Part shown: positions 1 to 7,176 of the stretch, one piece after another
Position numbering within the stretch: position 1 is the first letter of the stretch
Layout: every line of letters begins with the position of its first letter
Assembly: GCA_903871545.1 (NCBI GenBank)
Contig: CAIQHG010000033.1
Coordinates: 1-37,981, forward strand
DNA length: 37,981 nt
Direction of reading: 5' to 3'
Source of the DNA: an uncultured Burkholderiales bacterium
Lineage (GTDB): Bacteria; Pseudomonadota; Gammaproteobacteria; Burkholderiales; Burkholderiaceae_C
The notes under the pieces: model-generated
Told to the model about the DNA's origin: nothing
The model's input: only the letters and a program-made list of their open reading frames with translations
Databases searched by the model: none
Made by a program: the position numbers and the translations under genes

Positions 1-140
1 ATTAAATACCAATAAATTGAATAATTATGTCTGTTATCTTTCCTAATGACATGATACAACAAACTTTCATACAAAAATTCATATCCATGTCAAAAAAAAG
101 TCCGTTTTAGAAAAGATTTTTATAAAAAGTCTGATCTGTG

Positions 141-159
141 AATGATAATGATTCTCATT
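141..159 (+). promoter_or_regulatory. Fur box (iron-responsive operator) upstream of the porin gene
   Basis: The 19 bases AATGATAATGATTCTCATT match the classical Fur consensus (GATAATGATAATCATTATC). The left nine bases GATAATGAT at 144-152 are exact and most of the right arm (TCATT) is kept, about 15 of 19 positions by eye. The site lies about 40 bases upstream of the porin start codon and overlaps plausible -10 sequences (TATAAA near 121, GATAAT at 144), so bound Fur-Fe(II) would be expected to block transcription. No other site this close to the consensus was noticed in the window, although no exhaustive scan was run. Confidence 0.7.
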
Positions 160-200
160 TACAAATCATGTCCCTTTTATACCTTTGAAAAATTTTTAAA

Positions 201-1637
201 ATGAATGTTAAGTGTATTTTAATTGGTTCTTTATTTACGGTCTCTTTGCAATTGGCAGTTTTGGCTGCTGAATTTGACTTTTCTGCAGCATACCCTCGAC
301 AAGCTCCAAACTCATCTAATTCAACTGATCTGAATGGGCGAGCATTAGAGGATGTTGAAATTGATTCACAAAAAAAGCAGGAATGGAGTATTCATCTTCA
401 AACAAATTACGTAGAACAGCGAAAAAATAACTTTAATTCACCCATTAGCTCAACTCGCAGCACAAGTTTGCTAAGCCGCACAGATGGAGATAACAACCGA
501 AGCTTTAGCTACAGCACAACTGCTTATCTTGGTGCCAAGCTTTGGAATGGTGCAGAAGGGTTTTACAACCCTGAAATCTTTGAAGGTACGCCGTTTACAG
601 GTGCACTGGTGGGGCTGGGTGGTTTCCAAAATGGGGAGCTACAAAAGGGGAACTACATTCCCGCGGTAGCTTACAACGCAAGAGCCTTTATTCGGCAAAC
701 GTTTGGTTTAGGCACGGGAGATCAATACATACCTGAGGCCACTGTAAACCAATTAGCACAAAATGGAGATAAGGACAAAGTAGTACTAACTTGGGGCAAG
801 GTTGCGTCATTAGATTTTTTTGACATGAATACCTTCAGCCACGATCCAAGGTCTGATTTCATGAATTTTTCAGTGTTCTCAATGGGAGCCTATGGTTACG
901 CTGCAGACCCAAGAGGCTATACCTACGGTCTAATTGTAGAGTGGTATCAAAATGATTGGATACTTAAAGCAGGTCGACTTGCAACCCCAAAAGTACCCAG
1001 TACGCTCACAATGGATTACTCTTTAACGAAGGATTTTGTTGATCAAATTGAATTTTCGCATATGCACAAAATAGGCAATCAACCAGGTGCGCTAAGAGGG
1101 ATAGTTTTTAGGGAGCATGCGTACATGACTACATATCAAGATGCATTGAATGCAGGCAACCTAAACCTCAACGATTCATTTATTGGGAGTCGCAAAATAA
1201 ACGCAAATTATGGGTACGGTTTTAATGCAGAGCAGTCCCTCAGCGCTGATCTGGGTGTGTTCGCTCGCTACAGCTGGAATAACGATAAATCAGAAACAAA
1301 TACTCTGGATGTGGGAAGTTCTTTCACTCTGGGATCCTCTTTAAAAGGGAACAGATGGGGAAGAGTTGATGATACATTTGGACTAGCTTGGGCTGCAAAC
1401 AACCTATCAAATGAGGAAGTAAGATATCTTCAAGCAGGAGGGCAGACCGCGTTTATTGGGGATGCACCTGTTTCTTTTCTATATAAGCCTGAGCAAATCT
1501 TAGAGGCTTATTACAGCGCTCGAATATACAAGCAATCGTTCCTAAGTGCAGACTTTCAACGTATACAAAATCCAGGATACAACTTATCAAGGGGTCCTAT
1601 TAATGTAATTTCGATGCGCTTTCATTTTGAAATCTAA
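201..1637 (+). CDS. OprB-like carbohydrate porin family outer-membrane protein
   Basis: 478 residues. An N-terminal signal peptide (residues 1 to about 23, ending VLAA) precedes a beta-barrel-type sequence rich in aromatics, Gly and Asn. Recognisable porin segments include the strand GAKLWNGAEGFYNPEIFEG, FIRQTFGLG, a HDPRSDFMN stretch and RGYTYGLIVEWY. The chain ends MRFHFEI, an alternating C-terminal strand suited to BAM assembly, although the last residue is Ile rather than the usual Phe. It is homologous to OprB-family porins that pass small solutes; the substrate here is unknown. The start ATG lacks an obvious Shine-Dalgarno sequence. The Fur box upstream suggests iron-regulated expression, which is unusual for a sugar porin. 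soxY follows 86 bases downstream on the same strand. Confidence 0.8.
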   Translation: MNVKCILIGSLFTVSLQLAVLAAEFDFSAAYPRQAPNSSNSTDLNGRALEDVEIDSQKKQEWSIHLQTNYVEQRKNNFNSPISSTRSTSLLSRTDGDNNRSFSYSTTAYLGAKLWNGAEGFYNPEIFEGTPFTGALVGLGGFQNGELQKGNYIPAVAYNARAFIRQTFGLGTGDQYIPEATVNQLAQNGDKDKVVLTWGKVASLDFFDMNTFSHDPRSDFMNFSVFSMGAYGYAADPRGYTYGLIVEWYQNDWILKAGRLATPKVPSTLTMDYSLTKDFVDQIEFSHMHKIGNQPGALRGIVFREHAYMTTYQDALNAGNLNLNDSFIGSRKINANYGYGFNAEQSLSADLGVFARYSWNNDKSETNTLDVGSSFTLGSSLKGNRWGRVDDTFGLAWAANNLSNEEVRYLQAGGQTAFIGDAPVSFLYKPEQILEAYYSARIYKQSFLSADFQRIQNPGYNLSRGPINVISMRFHFEI

Positions 1638-1723
1638 TGGCCCTTAAAACGATAGTCTAAGTTCCAACGCAAGAGCTATTGGGGCACAATACAAGAATGC
1701 TAATGGAGTTGAGGGTATTAAAA

Positions 1724-2182
1724 ATGATGAATAATAGACGCAACGCACTAAAAAAAGGCGCTGCTTTATCGGCCCTACTGTTGGAGTCCCTCGTACAAAC
1801 TGAGGTAAGTTTTGCCTATCAACAAAGTGCTTTTGATGCCAAAACGCTTGCAGATTTAAACAAGTCCTTGGGTCTGGGATTGCCTCTTGAGAGCAACCAA
1901 ATAAGCCTCCTAACGCCTGAGATCGCAGAGAACGGTGCTGTTGTTCAAGTAGCCGCCACGACCACTTTAGCAAATGTGAGGCGGTGGATTTTTATAGTTG
2001 AAAAAAATCCAATACCTTTGGTGGCTATTTTTAATTTGACTGACGATGTGTTGCCAAGTATCACCGTGCGCAGTAAATTTGCTCAAACTTCTGACTTTAT
2101 TGCCTTTGCACAACTCGGGGATGGACGGGTTTTTTATAGCAAAAAAGAAGTAAAAGTAACGCTAGGCGGGTGTGGGGGGTGA
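1724..2182 (+). CDS. soxY: SoxY, thiosulfate-oxidation sulfur carrier subunit
   Basis: 152 residues. SoxY carries sulfur intermediates covalently on a C-terminal cysteine during periplasmic thiosulfate oxidation, as a heterodimer with SoxZ. The protein ends in the diagnostic GGCGG (residues 148-152, carrier Cys150). The N-terminus has a twin-arginine signal (NRRNALKK, residues 4-11, then a hydrophobic segment), fitting folded export with SoxZ riding along. I chose ATG 1724 because GAGGG at 1711-1715 lies 8 bases upstream; a TTG at 1679 would add 15 residues ahead of the Tat motif. It is the first gene of soxYZAX. Only the start site is uncertain. Confidence 0.93.
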   Translation: MMNNRRNALKKGAALSALLLESLVQTEVSFAYQQSAFDAKTLADLNKSLGLGLPLESNQISLLTPEIAENGAVVQVAATTTLANVRRWIFIVEKNPIPLVAIFNLTDDVLPSITVRSKFAQTSDFIAFAQLGDGRVFYSKKEVKVTLGGCGG

Positions 2183-2266
2183 ATTGTTGAGGGCTGCAAA
2201 GATCCGCCTTTAGCAACCCATAATTGCATTAAAGTTTGTTGAATAAATAATTTTTTGGAGAATGTA

Positions 2267-2578
2267 GTGTCTGACCCAATGAGAATTCGTTTGCAGTCTC
2301 TGGCAGGTGTGACCACGGTTAAAGTCCTGATGAGTCACGAAATGGAGTCGGGCCAAAGAAAAGGGGACGATGGACGAACCATTCCCATTTGGAATATTCA
2401 AGATGTCAGCGCATCTTTAAACGGCAGGGTCGTTATGACAGCGGAGTGGGGTGGTGGGGTTTCAAAAAATCCATTTATGCAATTTTCCGTTAAAGGAACA
2501 AAGCCGGGCGACAAAATAGCCATTACCTGGAAAGACAACAGGGGAGACTCAAGGACCGATGAGGCTTTTGTGACTTGA
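2267..2578 (+). CDS. soxZ: SoxZ, sulfur carrier complex partner
   Basis: 103 residues, full length for SoxZ, with no signal peptide (it is exported as a complex with Tat-targeted SoxY). The start DPMRIRLQ and the segment IWNIQDVSASLNGRVVMTAEWGGGVSKNP are typical SoxZ sequence, including the stretch that presents the SoxY swinging arm to SoxAX and SoxB. I chose GTG 2267 because TGGAG at 2256-2260 is 6 bases upstream and the product then begins like other SoxZ proteins; an in-frame TTG at 2255 is the alternative. An 84-base gap separates it from soxY. Confidence 0.92.
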   Translation: MSDPMRIRLQSLAGVTTVKVLMSHEMESGQRKGDDGRTIPIWNIQDVSASLNGRVVMTAEWGGGVSKNPFMQFSVKGTKPGDKIAITWKDNRGDSRTDEAFVT

Positions 2579-2691
2579 ATAATAACGGCTTAATCACTAA
2601 GACCCCAGCTTTTTTGTACTATCAAAGATCTTTCGGATGCTTGTAAAAAGTAAGTGCCCACGTAAAATTGTCTCCTTTATTGGTCCTCAAG

Positions 2692-3576
2692 ATGCAATCA
2701 CCACTGTTTAGATTAATCCTGGATAGGCGCAAGTGGGAAGCGTTTCGTAACACAATCTTGATCATTTTGTGGGCTTGTCCATTTGCAACCCTCCAAGCCC
2801 AGGGTGTCTTAAAGCTTGATGAGAGCAGCGGCTCTCCTAGAAGTTCCAGCGAAAGGGCCATCGCTGAGTACCGTCAAATGTTGCAAGAAGAAAACCCAGC
2901 AGATTTGTACATACTCAAAGGTAAGGCGCTGTGGAGTCAACCACGCGGACCAAAGCAAAAAACACTCAAAACCTGCGACCTTGGGCTGGGAGCTGGCGTC
3001 ATTCAAGGAGCTTGGACCCAATTGCCAAGATATTTTTGGGACACTAAAAGAGTACAAGATTTAGAGTCCAGACTTCTTAGCTGCATGCAAGAAATTCAGG
3101 GTTTTAATGCACAGGAATTAATCCAGGCGGATTTCTCTAGTCCCGAGCGAATGAATCTGTCTTTACTTGCAGCTTACGTAGCGTCAGAATCTGAGGGCTT
3201 ACCTTTTAAAGTCCCGCTCTCAAACCCCGCAGAATTGGAGATGTATGAAGAAGGCAAAAAGCTCTTTTACTATAGGGCTGGAACGCATGATTTTTCCTGT
3301 TCAACCTGTCACAGCGAAGACGCACGAAGAATTCGTCTGCAAGAGCTTCCTAATTTAACAACTCAAGCTGGGGCCGGTTTCGCTTATGGCACATGGCCAG
3401 CTTACCGTATATCTACTGGCTCGGTTTGGACTATGCAGCAACGATTGGCCGATTGTTTCAGACAGCAGCGCTTTCCAAAACCCATTTTTGCCAGCCCAGC
3501 AACTATAGCCCTATCTGTGTACTTGGGAGCCACCTCAAATGGCTCAAAAGCCGCTTCTCCTGGACTCAAAAGGTAA
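2692..3576 (+). CDS. soxA: SoxA, cytochrome c subunit of the SoxAX enzyme
   Basis: 294 residues. SoxAX oxidatively joins thiosulfate to the SoxY cysteine. Residues 1 to about 36 form a Sec-type signal (cleavage near LQA). One heme site, CSTCH (203-207), lies in the C-terminal domain, and the family's RxxxC motif (RLADC, 251-255) supplies Cys255, the persulfide heme ligand. The N-terminal domain has no CxxCH but keeps Cys95 and Cys131, the pair that forms a disulfide in single-heme SoxA proteins, so this is the monoheme type. The start is uncertain: ATG 2692 is preferred, in-frame TTGs lie at 2668 and 2680, and none has a good ribosome site. soxX begins two bases after the stop. Confidence 0.92.
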   Translation: MQSPLFRLILDRRKWEAFRNTILIILWACPFATLQAQGVLKLDESSGSPRSSSERAIAEYRQMLQEENPADLYILKGKALWSQPRGPKQKTLKTCDLGLGAGVIQGAWTQLPRYFWDTKRVQDLESRLLSCMQEIQGFNAQELIQADFSSPERMNLSLLAAYVASESEGLPFKVPLSNPAELEMYEEGKKLFYYRAGTHDFSCSTCHSEDARRIRLQELPNLTTQAGAGFAYGTWPAYRISTGSVWTMQQRLADCFRQQRFPKPIFASPATIALSVYLGATSNGSKAASPGLKR

Positions 3577-3578
3577 GT

Positions 3579-4466
3579 ATGTTTTATAGATCATTAAAGC
3601 TTGGTTGGCTAAATGAAATTTGTAAAATACCTGTAAATCTTAGCCTCTCCCTCTTTGTGCGTCCGTCTCAAAAGATCTCTTTGTGCGGGCAAACCACTTT
3701 TTACATCCTGGTCCTGTGCAGTTTAAGCAGTTGCTCACATCAGACGCAAATGGATCAATTCAACTTGAGGAGCGAACACAGCCCAATCCAAGAACCAAAT
3801 CTTTTACTGGGTGCCAAAAGCTGGGGTGAACAGCACATTTCTCAACTCATTAGAGACTCTTTTGAATCTTTTGGTATAGCTGGTGTGGACCGACTTAATC
3901 AAGACCAAACTCAGGCCTATTGTTCCCAACAAGCCGAGAATGCAAGTGCTGTTGAGATATCTAAGAATACTGAACAAAATGCAACTGACTTAGCATTGAT
4001 GGAGAAAATAAGAGTTCAAAATCAGAGTCTCATTTCTTTACCCCAAGATTTAAATTATTTTGGGGACTATAAGCGAGGAGAGAGCATTGCTCAAGACGGT
4101 AGAGGTAGAACATGGAGCGATTCTGCGGAACAAGAAAACGGGGGGAACTGCTACAACTGCCATCAGCTGAGTAAAGAGGAGTTGTCATACGGAAGCCTTG
4201 GACCAAGTCTTTACAAATACGGCTTTTTAAGAGGGGTCAGTAATTTGAAGACATTTAACGAGTTGACCAGCAATCCAAGCTCCTCACCTTTAGTTCAATA
4301 CACTTGGGGCGTGCTGGTCAATTCCAAAGCCTTTAATGTGTGTACCGTCATGCCTAGGTTTGGTATACCTGTTGGATTGGCCCACTCCAAGGCCATCCTA
4401 AACGAAAATCAACTTAAAGATCTTATGTCTTTGCTACTCGATCCTCGGTCCCCCGTAAATCAATAA
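3579..4466 (+). CDS. soxX: SoxX, cytochrome c subunit of the SoxAX enzyme, probable lipoprotein, long form
   Basis: 295 residues. The C-terminal cytochrome domain carries CYNCH (191-195), GSLGPSL, and VMPRFG with Met258 as the likely axial ligand, ending LLLDPRSPVN as SoxX proteins do. A hydrophobic stretch followed by LSSC (49-52) looks like a lipobox, so the protein may be membrane-anchored through Cys52. About 110 extra residues precede the heme domain, making it long for SoxX. ATG 3579 is chosen because AAAAGG at 3568-3573, inside the end of soxA, is 5 bases upstream. An in-frame ATG at 3393 would overlap soxA by 184 bases and is unlikely. Coupled to soxA. Confidence 0.88.
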   Translation: MFYRSLKLGWLNEICKIPVNLSLSLFVRPSQKISLCGQTTFYILVLCSLSSCSHQTQMDQFNLRSEHSPIQEPNLLLGAKSWGEQHISQLIRDSFESFGIAGVDRLNQDQTQAYCSQQAENASAVEISKNTEQNATDLALMEKIRVQNQSLISLPQDLNYFGDYKRGESIAQDGRGRTWSDSAEQENGGNCYNCHQLSKEELSYGSLGPSLYKYGFLRGVSNLKTFNELTSNPSSSPLVQYTWGVLVNSKAFNVCTVMPRFGIPVGLAHSKAILNENQLKDLMSLLLDPRSPVNQ

Positions 4467-4482
4467 TCTAGCCCGCAGGAAT

Positions 4483-4554
4483 ATGCAAAGATTTAGCCGT
4501 GAGGAGATTGAAAAATATGCTGTGGCCATCTTAAAGTTTGAAAGTATTGGTTAA
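4483..4554 (+). pseudogene. Possible remnant of a cytochrome c C-terminal helix
   Basis: A 23-codon open frame starting MQRFSREEIEKYAVAILKF and ending TAA resembles the final helix of class I c-type cytochromes (pattern M-x-RFSxEEIExxAxxIL). There is no heme motif upstream: the frame is closed by TAA at 4456-4458 inside the soxX end. It may be a leftover of a deleted cytochrome gene or a chance similarity; it is too short to decide. It occupies most of the 150-base gap between soxX and the amidohydrolase gene, where nothing else is recognisable. Confidence 0.25.
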
Positions 4555-4616
4555 CACGGATTGATTTTCGCTGTACCCCCGGGCATAGTTAGTCAAAGTT
4601 TTTTAAGGCTTTAAAA

Positions 4617-5753
4617 ATGAATGCAATCAATACGATTAAACAATCCGATCCAAAGGGCCACGAGTTAAATAGCTCTGCCAGATTTCCAACTTTTAAGCAT
4701 GTCCATTGTTGTTCAAAAGAAAACCGCAGGGGTTTTTTATCCTCCTTGTTAGGGATTGGGGTTTATGCTGGAATTGAACCCTGGGGTGTGCAGGGTAGCA
4801 ATGCAATAGCTGCGCAGGCTGATCTTTTACCTCCTAGTTTGATTGATGTTCATCACCACGTTTTTGCGCCGGATTATTTGCGCGAGCTACAGTCGGCTGG
4901 TCTTGCAGAGCCACCCGCGCGCAACTGGTCTTTGGCCAAGAGCTTGGAGGATATGGACGCTGCTGGGGTCACGACCGCACTGACCTCTCCAACTACACCG
5001 GTTGCAAGTTTTGGAGATTCACAAACTAGGCAGCGTGTTGCGAGAATGTGCAATGAGTACGGCGCCCAGTTGGCGGCGGATAGGCCTAAAAGATTTGGTT
5101 TTTTTGCAACTCTACCCATGTTGGATGTGGACCAAAGTTTGGCTGAAATTGCATATTCAATGGATACTTTGAAAGCAAATGGCATAGCAATGCTCACAAG
5201 CTACGACGGAAAGTGGCTTGGGGACCCCTTGTTTGACCCAGTCATGCAGGAGATCAATAAAAGGAAACTGGTGGTTTATACGCATCCCGCAAACCCAAAA
5301 TGCTGTAGCCCATTGCAATCTGGCGTGCCAGGCTCGGTGATTGAATTTGCAACTGACACCACACGAACCATTACTAGCCTGATTTTCTCTGGCACAGCAC
5401 AAAAGTACAAAGATATTCGTTTCATCTTCTCACACGCAGGCGGAACCTTGCCTTTTTTGATTGAGCGCCTGACATTGCTGCCTAAAATCAACTCCGAATT
5501 TGGAAAAAAAATAAACTCTCAACAGGTCCTTGAATTGGTGAAGGGGTTTTATTACGATACGGCACAAGCATCTCACCCAGGCGCATTGTTGTCTCTTTTA
5601 AATTTAGTGGACGTGTCCCAAGTGGTTTTTGGGACTGATTACCCATACAGGACCTCCGCGGAACACGTTCAAGGCTTGGCAAAGTACGGTTTTAGTAAGG
5701 ATGACTTATTGGCAATAAATGGCAAAAATATCCAAAAATTACTAAAAATCTAG
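4617..5753 (+). CDS. Tat-exported amidohydrolase-2 family protein
   Basis: 378 residues. A twin-arginine motif NRRGFLSS (36-43) precedes a hydrophobic stretch, after an unusually long and Cys-containing n-region. The mature part is an amidohydrolase-2 (ACMSD-like) TIM barrel: IDVHHH (76-81) with metal-binding histidines, a mid-chain His in YTHPANP, FSHAGG, and FGTDYPY near the C-terminus with the catalytic Asp. Family members hydrolyse or decarboxylate small aromatic or lactone substrates using a divalent metal; the substrate here cannot be told. A weak AAGG precedes ATG 4617. It lies 150 bases after soxX on the same strand; a role in sulfur metabolism is not implied by its family. The periplasmic location is inferred from the Tat motif. 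Confidence 0.85.
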   Translation: MNAINTIKQSDPKGHELNSSARFPTFKHVHCCSKENRRGFLSSLLGIGVYAGIEPWGVQGSNAIAAQADLLPPSLIDVHHHVFAPDYLRELQSAGLAEPPARNWSLAKSLEDMDAAGVTTALTSPTTPVASFGDSQTRQRVARMCNEYGAQLAADRPKRFGFFATLPMLDVDQSLAEIAYSMDTLKANGIAMLTSYDGKWLGDPLFDPVMQEINKRKLVVYTHPANPKCCSPLQSGVPGSVIEFATDTTRTITSLIFSGTAQKYKDIRFIFSHAGGTLPFLIERLTLLPKINSEFGKKINSQQVLELVKGFYYDTAQASHPGALLSLLNLVDVSQVVFGTDYPYRTSAEHVQGLAKYGFSKDDLLAINGKNIQKLLKI

Positions 5754-5845
5754 TTAGAAATTGAATGTTTGGAGGATTTAAATTTTTTACAGTTCTGCGC
5801 GTGTTTTTTGTCATTGACATTAGTTACTTTGGGGAGTAAAAGAAT

Positions 5846-5854
5846 TGATACAAT
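5846..5854 (+). promoter_or_regulatory. Putative extended -10 promoter of the ctaC operon
   Basis: TGATACAAT fits TG-N-TATAAT with one mismatch in the -10 hexamer. It lies about 100 bases upstream of ctaC in the 203-base gap after the amidohydrolase gene. A good TTGACA occurs at 5814-5819 but at non-optimal spacing, so the extended -10 is the better candidate. Prediction from sequence only. Confidence 0.4.
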
Positions 5855-5857
5855 CTC

Positions 5858-5882
5858 AGGGTTAAATGGTAGGATTAACCCT
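5858..5882 (+). repeat. Inverted repeat in the ctaC leader
   Basis: AGGGTTAA (5858-5865) and TTAACCCT (5875-5882) are perfect 8-base arms around a 9-base loop. The repeat starts just after the putative -10 element, so it could be an operator or a 5'-leader hairpin. No T-run follows, so it is a poor terminator. A GGGTTAACCC palindrome also occurs at 17684-17693 upstream of rpoH. Confidence 0.45.
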
Positions 5883-5956
5883 TGATTTGTTGTTAGCTGT
5901 GTCAACGGGGGGTGTAAACCCTTAGATGGTTGATTCATTTTTCTTAGGCAATAAAC

Positions 5957-7132
5957 GTGAACAAGATGATAGATTTCCCCAAAAAGTTGGCTGCAGGCCT
6001 TTTATTCCTTGGCGCTTGGTTAACAAACGCTGCTTGGGCTGTTAATGATTTACCTGGAGGTCCTGCAGTCAGAGAGTACAGTATTCAGATTCCAGCTACC
6101 AAAATCGCAGAGGAACAAGTTTGGTTGCATTGGTTCATGATGATCATCTGCACAGTTATCTTCCTTGCTGTTTTTGGAGTGATGTTTTACTCTATTCTTA
6201 AGCACCGCAAATCTTTAAATCACAAGGCGGCTAATTTCCATGAATCTGTAAAAGTTGAGATTGCATGGACAGTGATTCCTTTCATCATTGTTATTTTCAT
6301 GGCCCTTCCTGCCACTAAAGCCGTGGTAGCTGAGAAAGATACCTCCAATGCAGATCTAACCATTAAAGCCACAGGTCAACAATGGAAGTGGGGCTACGAC
6401 TATTTGAAAGGACAAGGAGAGGGAATCTCCATTGTTTCCACTTTGGACAACGAGCAGCGCGTCATGTCCAACAACGGTGCCGTGGGTGTCGACATTGATG
6501 ATTACTTGCTAAAAGTGGACAATCCATTGGTTGTCCCAGTTGGCAAAAAAGTTCGAATCATCACCACGTCAACCGATGTAATTCACGCCTTTGCGGTGCC
6601 ATCTTTTGGTATCAAGCAAGACGCTATTCCTGGCTTTGTTCGAGACACCTGGTTTAGGGCTGAGAGAGTGGGAGATTTTCACGGACAATGCCAAGAGCTT
6701 TGCGGCAAAGAGCATGCTTATATGCCTATCCACGTAAAAGTGGTCAGTCAAGAGGACTACACCGCTTGGGTAACTGAGCAGGCTCATAAAATGGCGGCTC
6801 TGAAAGATGATCCTAATAAGATATGGACCAAAGAAGAATTACTTGAAAGAGGCTCGAAAGTATACGCAGCCAATTGCCAAGTCTGTCATCAGCCAAACGG
6901 TAAGGGCGGAGGGCCAATTAAGCCACTTGACGGGGCTGCAGTGGTATTAAACGCTGATAAATCCAAGCAAATCATGGTTTTACTTAACGGACAAAATAAC
7001 GGGGCAATGCCAAGTTGGAAAGCTTTAAGTGACACGGATTTAGCTGCGGTGATTAGTTTTACTAAAAACCATTGGTCTAACAAAACAGATCAAGTTGTTC
7101 AGCCCTCTGAAGTGTTGGCAAATCGTAAATAA
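5957..7132 (+). CDS. ctaC: Cytochrome c oxidase subunit II with fused cytochrome c domain
   Basis: 391 residues. Subunit II accepts electrons from cytochrome c and passes them via the binuclear CuA centre to subunit I. A signal peptide (to about residue 28) and two membrane helices (about 57-82 and 100-120) lead to the periplasmic cupredoxin domain with all CuA ligands: His210, Cys245, Glu247, Cys249, His253 and Met256. A C-terminal cytochrome c domain with CQVCH (307-311) and likely axial Met351 makes this a caa3-like subunit. Start GTG 5957 is supported by AGG at 5946-5948, 8 bases upstream; ATG 5966 is too far away. First gene of the cox operon. Confidence 0.96.
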   Translation: MNKMIDFPKKLAAGLLFLGAWLTNAAWAVNDLPGGPAVREYSIQIPATKIAEEQVWLHWFMMIICTVIFLAVFGVMFYSILKHRKSLNHKAANFHESVKVEIAWTVIPFIIVIFMALPATKAVVAEKDTSNADLTIKATGQQWKWGYDYLKGQGEGISIVSTLDNEQRVMSNNGAVGVDIDDYLLKVDNPLVVPVGKKVRIITTSTDVIHAFAVPSFGIKQDAIPGFVRDTWFRAERVGDFHGQCQELCGKEHAYMPIHVKVVSQEDYTAWVTEQAHKMAALKDDPNKIWTKEELLERGSKVYAANCQVCHQPNGKGGGPIKPLDGAAVVLNADKSKQIMVLLNGQNNGAMPSWKALSDTDLAAVISFTKNHWSNKTDQVVQPSEVLANRK

Positions 7133-7176
7133 CCATCAATAATTTTTCAAGTATTTAGTATTTAAAGGAAATCAGC

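Noticed and set aside
1644..1973. 109-residue minus-strand frame over the soxY start
   Set aside because: It is antisense to the SoxY signal peptide and core, with no ribosome site and no recognisable sequence.
3393..3578. Upstream in-frame extension of soxX
   Set aside because: It overlaps the conserved end of soxA in another frame, has no ribosome site, and the ATG at 3579 has a good one.
5814..5819. TTGACA as the -35 of the ctaC promoter
   Set aside because: No good -10 lies 16-18 bases downstream; the extended -10 at 5846 is a better explanation, so the hexamer was not annotated separately.
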